The notes under the pieces: generated by a model
The model's database searches: none
What the model was told of the DNA's origin: nothing
The model's input: the letters and a program-made list of their open reading frames with translations, nothing else
Assembly: GCA_005885565.1 (NCBI GenBank)
Contig: VAXK01000110.1
Location: 610-9,345, forward strand
DNA from: Actinomycetota bacterium
Lineage (GTDB): Bacteria; Actinomycetota; Thermoleophilia; Gaiellales; Gaiellaceae
Direction of reading: 5' to 3'
Length of the DNA stretch: 8,736 bases
In this document: piece after piece, positions 1 through 6,888 of the stretch
Position numbering within the stretch: position 1 is the stretch's first letter
Layout of the letters: the number at the start of each line of letters is the position of its first letter
Position numbers and translations under genes: made by a program

Positions 1-184
1 GCTGGGCGTGATCGACGGCATCGTTCCCGAGCCCGAAGGCGGCGCACACACGAATCCGGACGAGGCCGCACGGCTCCTGGGGGAATCGCTGCGGGAGGCG
101 CTCGACGATCTGGAAAGCACCCCGGCGGACGAGCTCAAGCGCAGACGGCGAGCCAAATTCCGCTCCCTCGGCGTTTACGCCTGA
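1..184 (+). CDS. accA: Acetyl-CoA carboxylase carboxyltransferase subunit alpha, C-terminal fragment (5' end outside window)
   Basis: The open frame enters at the left edge (first full codon at 2) and ends at TGA 182-184, giving the last 60 residues. It reads LGVIDGIVPEPEGGAHTNP near the edge and ends ELKRRRRAKFRSLGVYA. This matches the end of the AccA family from memory: E. coli AccA has IIDSIIPEPLGGAHRNP followed by a helical tail ending in a DLKNRRYQRLMSYGYA-like segment. AccA is the alpha half of the carboxyltransferase that moves the carboxyl group from carboxybiotin to acetyl-CoA, making malonyl-CoA for fatty acid synthesis in the cytoplasm. Whether the gene is a separate accA or an accD-accA fusion, as in some actinobacteria, cannot be seen because the N-terminal part lies outside the window. 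The next gene starts 259 bases later, after a strong hairpin, so it is probably a separate unit. Confidence 0.9.
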   Translation, partial: LGVIDGIVPEPEGGAHTNPDEAARLLGESLREALDDLESTPADELKRRRRAKFRSLGVYA

Positions 185-301
185 GTCAACGCCCGATCTG
201 TGGATTGTCGGGAGCTTCTCGTAGATTCCGGTAGGTTCACGGCCCGGTCGGGTTCCAGCTCTCCACAACATCCACAGCCTTTTCCCCCGATCCCGATACG
301 A

Positions 302-327
302 CTTCGGGCCGGCAAACCGGCCCGAAG
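302..327 (+). terminator. Perfect 11-bp hairpin with CAAA loop, probable accA terminator
   Basis: CTTCGGGCCGG (302-312) and CCGGCCCGAAG (317-327) are perfect reverse complements around the four-base loop CAAA. The stem lies 118 bases after the accA stop and 117 bases before the ku start. It lacks a downstream T-run, so it is not a textbook intrinsic terminator. High-GC actinobacteria often use stems without a T-tract, so termination is the likeliest role. A regulatory structure in the ku leader is possible if transcription starts further upstream. Confidence 0.55.
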
Positions 328-395
328 AGTCGACCCCCCCGCTGGGTGGAGAAGCTTTTCGAAGGACAATAGCCTTCCTTTCAAATAGTCCTTGC

Positions 396-422
396 CGGGG
401 TGCTCCGGGTTGAAACACCCCG
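396..422. repeat. 7-bp inverted repeat just upstream of ku
   Basis: CGGGGTG (396-402) and CACCCCG (416-422) are perfect reverse complements separated by 13 bases, and they end 21 bases before the ku ATG. This could be an operator or a hairpin in the mRNA leader close to the ribosome binding site. Inverted repeats of this size arise by chance in GC-rich DNA, so the evidence for function is weak. Confidence 0.3.
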
Positions 423-443
423 CCGTCCGGGTACCCAGGAGCC

Positions 444-1249
444 ATGCGGCCCATCTGGAGCGGCACCATCTCCTTCGGCCTCGTCAGCGTCCCGGTGCGG
501 CTGTTCCCGGCGACGGCGTCCAAGGAGCTGCGTTTCCACTTCCTCCACAAGCAGGACCTGACGCCGATCGCCTACGAGAAGGTTCGCCGCGACGATCGCG
601 AGCCTGTGGATCCCGAGGAGATCGTGCGGGGCTTCGAGATCGAGAAGGGCCGCTACGTCGAGCTCGGCGACGAGGACCTCGACCGGCTCGACATCGAGCT
701 CACGCACTCGATCGACATCTGCGACTTCGTCTCGCTCGAGGAGATCGACCCGATCTACTACCGCAAGGCCTACTACCTCCTGCCGTCGCAGGGCGCGGAG
801 AAGCCGTACCGGCTCCTCGTGCGGGCGCTCGCCGAGACCGGCAAGGTCGGGATCGCGAAGGTCGTGATCCGGAACAAGCAGCACCTCGCGTGCCTGCGGA
901 CCTACGACGACTACCTGCTCCTCGAGACCATGTACTACCCGGACGAGATCCGCAGCCCGGCACAGCTCGACGGCGACCTCGGCGCCGCGAGGGTGCAGAA
1001 GGTCGAGGTCGAGATGGCGAAGGCGCTCGCCGAGACCTCGGCGAGCCGTTCAAGCCCGAGAAGTACACCGACGCCTACCGCAAGGAGCTGCTCGAGCTCA
1101 TCCGTGCGAAGGCGAAGGGCCGGAAGCTGCCCGAGCCGGAGACCGAGGAGGAGGGCGAGGTCGTCGACCTGATGACCGCGCTTCGCGAGTCGGTCGAGCG
1201 GACGAAGAAGCGGCGCGCCGCTCCACGGCGCGCTAAAAAGGCTTCGTGA
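444..1249 (+). pseudogene. ku: Ku, non-homologous end-joining DNA-end-binding protein, disrupted by a one-base frameshift (possible sequence error)
   Basis: Bacterial Ku forms a homodimeric ring that threads onto double-strand break ends and recruits LigD. The ATG at 444 follows AGGAG at 437-441, only 2 bases away, and the N-terminus MRPIWSGTISFGLVSVPVRL is the classic Ku start. The Ku core continues in this frame to residue 198 (ACC, 1035-1037). There the homology jumps to another frame, which reads PFKPEKYTDAYRKELLELI and then VVDLMTALRESVERTKK, ending in the lysine/arginine-rich tail KKRRAAPRRAKKAS and TGA 1247-1249. Adding one C at about 1037 (GAGACCTCGG to GAGACCCTCGG) restores ALAETLGEPFKPEKY and a normal 268-residue Ku. 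As written, translation stops early at 1170-1172 with 44 wrong residues, losing the C-terminal part. The end of the restored frame overlaps the ligD start by four bases (GTGA), as expected for an intact operon. A sequencing or assembly error or a recent mutation is likelier than programmed shifting, because no slippery heptamer is present. Confidence 0.93.
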
Positions 1250-3576
1250 GCCTCCGGGAGTACCGGCGCAAGCGCGACTCGAAGCAGACGCCGGAGCCGT
1301 TCTCGGCTAGGGCGCGGCCGAAGGGCGCGCCCATCTTCGTCGTCCAGCGGCACGACGCGAGGCGGCTCCACTACGACTTCCGCCTGGAGCGCGACGGCGC
1401 GCTCGCGAGCTGGGCGGTGCCGAAGGGCGTGCCGCTCGAGCCCGGCCAGCAGCACCTCGCCGTCCACGTCGAGGACCATCCGCTCGAGTACGCGAGCTTC
1501 GAGGGCGAGATCCCGAAAGGGAACTACGGCGCCGGCACGGTCGAGATCTGGGACAGCGGCACGTACGAGCTCGTGGACGAGAAGCGCGACGGCGGCCTCA
1601 CGGTGCGGCTACACGGGAACCGCCTCGATGGAACGTGGGCGCTCGTCCCGGCGAATCTCGACGGCGACCCGAAGAACTGGCTCATCATCCGCAAGCGCGA
1701 GGACGGGACGTCGACCCCCGCCAAGCGCGCCGAGTACCGGCCCATGCTCGCCACCCTCGCCTCGGAGCTCCCGACGAGCGAGGGCTGGCTCTTCGAGGTC
1801 AAGTGGGACGGATTCCGAGCGATCGGCCGGGTCTCGGGCGGCGAGGCGACGCTCACGAGCCGGAACGGCAACGACCTCACGGGCCGCTTCGCCAACGTGG
1901 CGCGGGAGCTGCCGAAGGCGCTCCGGACCCCGGACGCGGTGGTGGACGGCGAGGTGTGCGCCCTCGACGAGCAGGGCCGGTCGAGCTTCTCGGCCATGCA
2001 GCAAGGGCAGCCGGGGACGCCGATCGTGTACTACGTCTTCGACGTGCTCGAGGTCGAGGGGGAGCCGCTCCTCGACCGGCCGCTCACCGACCGCCGCGCG
2101 CGGCTGGAGAAGCTCCTCGACCGCCGGAGCCGGACGATCCGGCTTTCGGAGACCTTCGACGACGGGGCGGCGCTGCTCGAGGCGGCGCGCGAGCAGGGGC
2201 TCGAGGGCGTGATCGCCAAGCGCGCCGACTCCCGCTACGCCGAGGGGAAGCGGACGCGCGACTGGCTCAAGATCAAGACGCACGGCCGGCAGGAGTTCAT
2301 CGTCGCGGGCTACACGAAGGGCCAGGGCCGCCGCGCGGGCCGCTTCGGCTCGCTCGTCCTCGCCGTTCGCCGCGGCGACGAGCTCGTGTACGTCGGCAAC
2401 TGCGGCACCGGCTTCACGGAGGAGGAGATCGACAGGCTGCTCGCGAAGCTGCGGCCCCTCGAGCGGCGGGACCCGCCGTTCCGCGAGGTGCCGAAGATGC
2501 CGAAGATCCGCAAGGGCGACGTCGTCTGGGTCGACCCCAAGCTCGTCTGCGAGGTCGAGTTCGCCCAGTGGACGCACGACGGCCACCTCCGCGCGCCGGT
2601 CTACCAGGGCCTCCGGGAGGACAAGGAGCCCGAGGAGGTCCACCGAGAGGAGCCGGAGCAGCTCACGGACGAGGTCCGGCGGGGGCGCCGCCTGCTCAAG
2701 CTCTCCAACCTGGACAAGCTCTTCTGGCCGGACGAGGGGATCACGAAGGGCGACCTCCTCGACTATTACCGCCGCGTCGCGCCCGTCCTCGTCCCGCACC
2801 TCCGCGACCGGCCGTTCACGATGCGCCGCTACCCCGACGGGGCGTACGGAAAGGCCTTCTTCCAGAAGGACGCTCCGACGCACATGCCCGACTGGATCCC
2901 GCGGGTGCCGCTCATGGTCTCGACGCGCGAGTCGCCGCGGCGGCGGAAGCGCATCCAGGCGCCGCTCGTGAACGACGAGCTCGCGCTGCTCTGGATGGCG
3001 AATATGGGCTGCATCGACATGAACACGTGGTACTCCCGGGTCGACAAGCCCGACCGGCCCGACTTCGTGCTCTTCGACCTCGACCCGTCACCGGACGTCG
3101 GCTTCGCCGAGACGATCGAGGTCGCGCTCTACGTGAAGCAGGCCCTGGACGCGCTCGGGCTCGTCTCGTTCCCCAAGACGTCGGGCTCGGAGGGCATCCA
3201 CGTGCTCGTCCCGATCGAGCGGCGGCACACCTACGACGACACGCGCGAGTTCGCGGAGATCGTCGCCGGCGCGATCGCGCGCGCCCATCGCGGGCTCGCG
3301 ACGACGGAGTGGTCGAAGTCGAAGCGGCGCGGCGTTCTCATCGACTCGAACCAGAACGGCGAGGGGAAGACGATCGCGTCGGCCTATTCCGTCCGGCCGA
3401 AGCCGGGCGCGCCGGTCTCGACGCCGCTCCGCTGGGACGAGGTGAACGACAAGCTGAACCCGTCGATCTACACGATGGAGGTCGTCCTGCAGCGCGTGGA
3501 GCAGCACGGCGACCTCTTCGAGGGCGTGCTGACGACGCGGCAGCGGCTCGCCGAGGCGCTGAAGACGCTTCGCTGA
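1246..3576 (+). CDS. ligD: Multifunctional ATP-dependent DNA ligase D (PE-LIG-POL order)
   Basis: LigD processes and seals double-strand breaks together with Ku. The 776-residue product has three domains. The 3'-phosphoesterase domain (about 1-155) has QRHDARRLHYDFRLE and HVEDHPLEY. H36, H42, D44, R46, H78 and Y82 fall at the positions of the known Pseudomonas LigD active-site residues, offset by six. The ligase domain (about 163-465) has the KWDGFR nucleotidyl-lysine motif with K186, VDGEVCALD, EGVIAKR (320-326), DWLKIKT (339-345) and an OB-fold region after about 345. The primase-like polymerase domain (about 480-776) has FDLDPSP with metal ligands D611 and D613, SGSEGIHV (646-653) and a third acidic site at D700. 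The order matches Pseudomonas LigD; the Mycobacterium protein is POL-PE-LIG. The GTG start overlaps the ku stop, and the N-terminus LREYRRKRDSKQTPEP is typical. All key residues appear intact. Confidence 0.97.
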   Translation: MSLREYRRKRDSKQTPEPFSARARPKGAPIFVVQRHDARRLHYDFRLERDGALASWAVPKGVPLEPGQQHLAVHVEDHPLEYASFEGEIPKGNYGAGTVEIWDSGTYELVDEKRDGGLTVRLHGNRLDGTWALVPANLDGDPKNWLIIRKREDGTSTPAKRAEYRPMLATLASELPTSEGWLFEVKWDGFRAIGRVSGGEATLTSRNGNDLTGRFANVARELPKALRTPDAVVDGEVCALDEQGRSSFSAMQQGQPGTPIVYYVFDVLEVEGEPLLDRPLTDRRARLEKLLDRRSRTIRLSETFDDGAALLEAAREQGLEGVIAKRADSRYAEGKRTRDWLKIKTHGRQEFIVAGYTKGQGRRAGRFGSLVLAVRRGDELVYVGNCGTGFTEEEIDRLLAKLRPLERRDPPFREVPKMPKIRKGDVVWVDPKLVCEVEFAQWTHDGHLRAPVYQGLREDKEPEEVHREEPEQLTDEVRRGRRLLKLSNLDKLFWPDEGITKGDLLDYYRRVAPVLVPHLRDRPFTMRRYPDGAYGKAFFQKDAPTHMPDWIPRVPLMVSTRESPRRRKRIQAPLVNDELALLWMANMGCIDMNTWYSRVDKPDRPDFVLFDLDPSPDVGFAETIEVALYVKQALDALGLVSFPKTSGSEGIHVLVPIERRHTYDDTREFAEIVAGAIARAHRGLATTEWSKSKRRGVLIDSNQNGEGKTIASAYSVRPKPGAPVSTPLRWDEVNDKLNPSIYTMEVVLQRVEQHGDLFEGVLTTRQRLAEALKTLR

Positions 3577-3616
3577 TGCTCGGTGCCCTGGTCGCGGTGC
3601 GCGCGGCCTTCTACCC

Positions 3617-3630
3617 GCGGCCACGGCCGC
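3617..3630. terminator. Short GC palindrome between convergent genes, possible terminator
   Basis: GCGGCC (3617-3622) and GGCCGC (3625-3630) are reverse complements around two bases, folding as a 5-bp stem with a 4-base loop. It sits in the 73-base gap between the ends of ligD (+) and the acetyltransferase gene (-), where a bidirectional terminator would be expected. The stem is short and has no T-run, so support is modest. Confidence 0.3.
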
Positions 3631-3649
3631 CTCTGGGGCTCGGCGTTCG

Positions 3650-4402
3650 CTACACGCCTGGGCCGATGAGCTTCACGTAGCGGCCGATCGGCTCGAAGCC
3701 GAGCCTCAGGTACAGGTGCTGCGGCCAGTCCTGCGCGTCGGCGACGAGGAAGACGAAGTCCGCGCCGGCGCGGCGGGCCTCCTCGGCGGCATGCAGGACG
3801 ACGGCGCTCGCATAGCCGCGGCCGCGGTGCTCCTCGAGCGTGCCCACGTCCTCGATCTGCGCGTTCGGAGGCTCGACGTACAGGTCCGCATAGGCCACCA
3901 CCTCGCCGTCGACGACGATGCCGAGGAAGCGCGTATCCACCCGCGCGGCGATCAGGTGCTTCGCCTCGTGCAGCTGCTCCAGGACGTCCGGCCGCGCCCA
4001 GGGGAAGTCCTCGATCAGGCGCCTGCGTGCGGGCCGAAGGGCGTCGGCGTCCAGCTCGCGGACGAGGTCGACCGGCGCCTCCCGGGTCACGGTCCCGCGC
4101 TGGGCCATGAAGACGTGGCGGTCGAGTCGCCAGCCGAGCGCCTCGAAGCCGTCGAGGAGCGGCTCGGCGGCCTTTTCGTTGCGGAAGAAGATCATCGGGC
4201 GGCCGTGCGCACGGGCGTCGGCGGCGAGCTCCTCGGCCGTCGTGCCGGGCGGGACCGTCTCGACGATGAGGTAGTTGGAGTCGTAGCGCTTCGGGACGCG
4301 GTCGTCGTAGACGGCGGTGCCGAAGCGGGTCCGCTCCGTCCGCTCGCCTGCCATGTCCGCCCGAGCCAAGAACGCATACGCTCGGCCGAGGTCGTCAGAC
4401 AT
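3650..4402 (-). CDS. GNAT family N-acetyltransferase
   Basis: GNAT enzymes transfer an acetyl group from acetyl-CoA to an amine. The 250-residue product has its GNAT signature in the C-terminal half: an acidic/beta segment YADLYVEPPNAQIEDVGT, then the acetyl-CoA pyrophosphate loop HRGRGYAS (residues about 192-199), then ADFVFLVAD and YLRLGFEPIGRYVKL, the usual end of the fold. The N-terminal half (YDSNYLIVE, FEALGWRLDRHVFMA) looks like a degenerate second GNAT-like unit, as in tandem GNAT proteins, but this is inference. The chosen ATG at 4402 overlaps the end of the upstream NADH dehydrogenase gene by eight bases (ATGTCTGA), implying translational coupling. A later ATG at 4354 is possible, and I see no strong ribosome binding site for either. 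The frame stays open further upstream, but that part overlaps the dehydrogenase and looks non-coding. The substrate is unknown. Confidence 0.9.
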   Translation of the reverse strand: MSDDLGRAYAFLARADMAGERTERTRFGTAVYDDRVPKRYDSNYLIVETVPPGTTAEELAADARAHGRPMIFFRNEKAAEPLLDGFEALGWRLDRHVFMAQRGTVTREAPVDLVRELDADALRPARRRLIEDFPWARPDVLEQLHEAKHLIAARVDTRFLGIVVDGEVVAYADLYVEPPNAQIEDVGTLEEHRGRGYASAVVLHAAEEARRAGADFVFLVADAQDWPQHLYLRLGFEPIGRYVKLIGPGV

Positions 4403-5657
4403 CACCGAGTCGCTGAGGGTGGCCGAGCATCCCGAGCTCGGCGATGTCGCGGCGGAAGAAGAGCGAGGTCGTCCAGTCGGTGACGACGCGCAGCTTCCGC
4501 GACAGGAGTGGGAGCTGGTACAGGTGATACGTGCGGGTGACGAACCAGCCCGGGAAGCCGCGCACGCGGATGCCCAGCACGTCGGCGATCCCCTTGTAGC
4601 GGCCGAGCGTCGCCACCTGGCCGAGCATCCGGTAGCGGTACGGGCGCGGCTCGCCGCGGAGGTTCTTCGCGAGACGGCGTGCTTGGCGGAGCGCGTGCTG
4701 GCAGGTCGGCGGGTCGAACTCGCCCGGCGTCGCCTCGTTCGGGACGCGGGTGCCGTCGCCGAGCGCCCACACATGCGGCACGCCGTCGACGCGCAGCGTC
4801 CCGTCGACGAGCACGCGTCCGCGGTTGTCGATCGGGAGACCCAGCTCGCGCAGGTGCGGGTTGGCGCGCACGCCGGCCGTCCAGACGAGGGTGCTGGTCA
4901 GGATCCGGTCGCCGTCGGAGAGGAGGGCGTGGTGCGGCCCCACCTCCTCGAGGGTCGTGCCGACGCGGATGTCGACGCCGCGCCCGGCGAGCTGCTGAGC
5001 GGCGTAGTCCCCGAGCCGCCGCGGGATCTCGGGCAGGATCTTCGGCGCCGCGTCCACGAGCACCCAGTGCTGGCGCGTCTCGCGGAGCGACGGGTAGTAG
5101 CGGAGCGCGTCCCGGACGAGGTCGGAGAGCTCGGCGAGCGCCTCGACTCCCGCGTAGCCGGCGCCGACGAAGACGAAGGTGAGCTCGCGCTCGCGGTGCG
5201 TCTCGTTCGGCGCGGCGGCCGCCGCCTCCAGGCGACGCAGGACGTGGTTCCGGAGGTCGATCGCGTCGGCGAGCGACTTGAAGCCGCGGGCGTAGTCGGC
5301 AAGGCCGGGGATCGGGAGCGTCCGCGAGACGGCTCCGAGCGCGACGACGAGGTTCGTGTAGCGCAGGTTGACGAGGCCCTCGCCGGTCTCGACCTGCACG
5401 CGCTGCCGGCCCGCGTCGTGCGCCACCGCTCGACCGAGGACGAGGTCTGCGTGCGGGCACATCATCCGGAGCGGGACGACGACGTGCCGCGGCTCGAGCG
5501 TCCCCGAGGCGGCCTCCGGGAGCATCGGCGTGTAGAGCATGAAGTTCTCGAGGCTGACGATCGTCGCGCCGCGCTTTCCGAGCAGGCGCGCGACGTACGA
5601 CCCCGCGAACCCGCCGCCGAGGACGAGCGTGCCGCCGCGCGCTTCCCGATCCGGCAC
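4395..5657 (-). CDS. Type II NADH dehydrogenase (NDH-2-like, NAD(P)/FAD-dependent oxidoreductase)
   Basis: NDH-2 is a single-subunit, non-proton-pumping flavoenzyme on the inner face of the membrane that passes electrons from NADH to quinone. The 420-residue product has the N-terminal FAD-binding GGGFAG (14-19), a second dinucleotide fold FVGAGYAGVE (163-172) for NADH ending in the acidic residue typical of NADH preference, and the FAD-contacting VWALGDG (296-302). PPTCQHALRQ (316-325) sits where the family has its quinone-site AQ-containing motif. Length fits the family. The C-terminal stretch (FPGWFVTRTYHLYQLPLLSRKL) resembles the family's membrane-associating region and has no clear transmembrane helix. 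The GTG start at 5657 shares its G with the upstream TAG stop, and the ATG of the next gene overlaps its own stop, so it is the middle gene of a three-gene operon. A sulfide:quinone or other pyridine-nucleotide-disulfide-family role is less likely. Confidence 0.92.
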   Translation of the reverse strand: MPDREARGGTLVLGGGFAGSYVARLLGKRGATIVSLENFMLYTPMLPEAASGTLEPRHVVVPLRMMCPHADLVLGRAVAHDAGRQRVQVETGEGLVNLRYTNLVVALGAVSRTLPIPGLADYARGFKSLADAIDLRNHVLRRLEAAAAAPNETHRERELTFVFVGAGYAGVEALAELSDLVRDALRYYPSLRETRQHWVLVDAAPKILPEIPRRLGDYAAQQLAGRGVDIRVGTTLEEVGPHHALLSDGDRILTSTLVWTAGVRANPHLRELGLPIDNRGRVLVDGTLRVDGVPHVWALGDGTRVPNEATPGEFDPPTCQHALRQARRLAKNLRGEPRPYRYRMLGQVATLGRYKGIADVLGIRVRGFPGWFVTRTYHLYQLPLLSRKLRVVTDWTTSLFFRRDIAELGMLGHPQRLGDV

Positions 5658-6862
5658 TAGCTAAAGGTTTGCAGAGCGCCGTTGTAGGCGCGCGCGCCCG
5701 CCGCGCACGCATCGCGGGTCTTCGCATACATGAGCTCGCCGCAACCCGTGTCGCCGAAGCCGCCGTTCCGCACGACGTTGAGCGCCTCGCCGAGCCACGC
5801 GTAGCAGGCGTGCTGCGCCGCGTGGTCGATGCCGGCGCACCCCCTGATCAGACGCACCTGGTCGCGGAGCGGCTGCGCCGCGAGCGCGGGCACGCGGATG
5901 CCGCGGACGCAGGCCTCTGCGTCGGCGCCGCGCAACTGCTTGCAGACCGCGAGCTGCGTGAACGGGTCGGGTGAGACGATCACCGAGCCCCCCGTCACGC
6001 AGGCCTGCTGCTGGAGCCCGGAGAGGCCGTCGCAGAGGGCGACGAGCGCGGCCCCGCTCCTCGGCACGCGGTGCGGCGGCCGCTCGAGCCAGGCGCGGTA
6101 CCAGCACGCGCGCACGAACCGGGAATGCTGGGCGCCGCAGAGCTTGCGCGGGGACGTGGTCGTGTCGGCCGGGCGCCGCGTCTGGTCGAGCCCGGCGACG
6201 GCGATCCAGTAGTCGTGGAAGGCACCCTGGGCGCAGTCGGCGGCGTCGGTGGGGCCGAGGGCCGAGCAGGCGGCGAGCGACGGCGTGACGAGCTCGCCGA
6301 AGAGCCGCATGTACGCGTGGCCGAGGCCGTGGACGCAGCTGTAGCGCTGGTAGCGCGTGGACGCCTTGCGGCACGCGGCCGCGGCGCCTTGCGGCCCCAT
6401 GCGGACGATCTGCGGGCCGAGCTCCATGATCAGCCCGTGGCCGAAGCCGGCGGAGCAGCCGGGGTCGTTGGTCCTCGGCAGGTAGTCGCGGAGCCGCGCG
6501 AGCGTCAGGTGCACGAGGCGCGCGTAGCGGCGGCCGACCGGGTGCATCAGGATGTGGCAGTTGTTGTCGAGGAAGCCGCCGACGCTGTGGGCATAGCGGT
6601 CGATCCGCGGCAGCTCGCGCGCGGAGTCGTGCGTGTGGACGACGAGCCAGAGAGCCTGGTCGCTGAGACACGTCCGGTAGCGCGCCGGCCGACGGGCGAA
6701 GCTGTCGCAGAAGCGGAACGCCCTCGCCTCGCGGACGTAGCGGCCGTAGCCGAAGCTCGGTCCCTGGAAGCCGCCGCCGGCGAGCGCCGTCGTCGCGGCG
6801 AGACCGGCCGCCGCGACCGCCGCTGCGGCGACGAGCAGGCGTGCGCCGCGCGAGGCCCTCAT
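5657..6862 (-). CDS. Secreted Cys/His-rich tandem-repeat protein of unknown function
   Basis: I do not recognise a named family. The 401-residue product starts with a clear Sec signal peptide: positive MRASRGARLL, a hydrophobic alanine-rich core to about residue 26 and an ALA cleavage site before G29. The mature part has 18 cysteines in a regular pattern. Ten cysteines (65, 102, 136, 176, 210, 253, 288, 318, 353, 386) recur every 30-43 residues. Eight have a partner 11-13 residues earlier (52, 164, 199, 242, 277, 307, 342, 374), and six are followed by the pattern CxxG. This suggests about ten degenerate helical-hairpin repeats, each stapled by a disulfide. Histidines cluster in units 2-5 (H103, H107, H142, H178, H182, H216) within CHILMH, CSAGFGHG, CVHGLGH and CAQGAFH, which could be a metal or ligand site. 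No CxxCH heme motif is present. It is first in an operon with NDH-2 and GNAT genes; its stop TAG overlaps the NDH-2 GTG by one base. It is probably exported or periplasm-like; a functional role is not inferable. Confidence 0.9.
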   Translation of the reverse strand: MRASRGARLLVAAAAVAAAGLAATTALAGGGFQGPSFGYGRYVREARAFRFCDSFARRPARYRTCLSDQALWLVVHTHDSARELPRIDRYAHSVGGFLDNNCHILMHPVGRRYARLVHLTLARLRDYLPRTNDPGCSAGFGHGLIMELGPQIVRMGPQGAAAACRKASTRYQRYSCVHGLGHAYMRLFGELVTPSLAACSALGPTDAADCAQGAFHDYWIAVAGLDQTRRPADTTTSPRKLCGAQHSRFVRACWYRAWLERPPHRVPRSGAALVALCDGLSGLQQQACVTGGSVIVSPDPFTQLAVCKQLRGADAEACVRGIRVPALAAQPLRDQVRLIRGCAGIDHAAQHACYAWLGEALNVVRNGGFGDTGCGELMYAKTRDACAAGARAYNGALQTFS

Positions 6863-6888
6863 CCTGCCGCCAGGCTACCCGGACCGCG

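Larger units (their letters stand above)
185..443. other. Non-coding gap between accA and ku, rich in short inverted repeats
   Basis: I see no convincing gene in these 259 bases. Features are three sites with a TCCACA core (199-207 on the minus strand; 259-267 and 268-276 on the plus strand), a perfect 11-bp hairpin at 302-327, a less GC-rich patch at about 351-393 with an imperfect inverted repeat (AAGGAC at 362-367 against GTCCTT at 388-393), and a 7-bp inverted repeat at 396-422. The promoter of the ku-ligD operon should lie here, most likely in the 351-393 patch, but no convincing -35/-10 pair could be picked out. Confidence 0.7.

Noticed and set aside
185..443. Replication origin suggested by TCCACA sites
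   Set aside because: No AT-rich unwinding element, sites are only 7 of 9 matches, and dnaA, dnaN or similar origin neighbours are absent.
1014..1060. Programmed ribosomal frameshift in ku
   Set aside because: No slippery heptamer or downstream structure stands out at ACCTCGG, and Ku is not known to use frameshifting; a missing base explains the data more simply.
1635..3680. Long open frame on the plus strand overlapping ligD
   Set aside because: It is a shadow in a high-GC gene: Pro/Arg/Ala/Gly-rich translation with no recognisable motif, while the 1246-3576 frame has all three LigD domains.
4317..5660. Open frame of 447 codons on the plus strand opposite the NADH dehydrogenase gene
   Set aside because: The minus-strand frame shows FAD and NAD motifs in the right order; the antisense product has low-complexity Arg/Val/Glu composition and no motif.
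5657..6862. Multiheme cytochrome reading of the Cys/His-rich exported protein next to NDH-2
   Set aside because: There is no CxxCH motif anywhere in the protein; the cysteines are paired about 11 residues apart instead.
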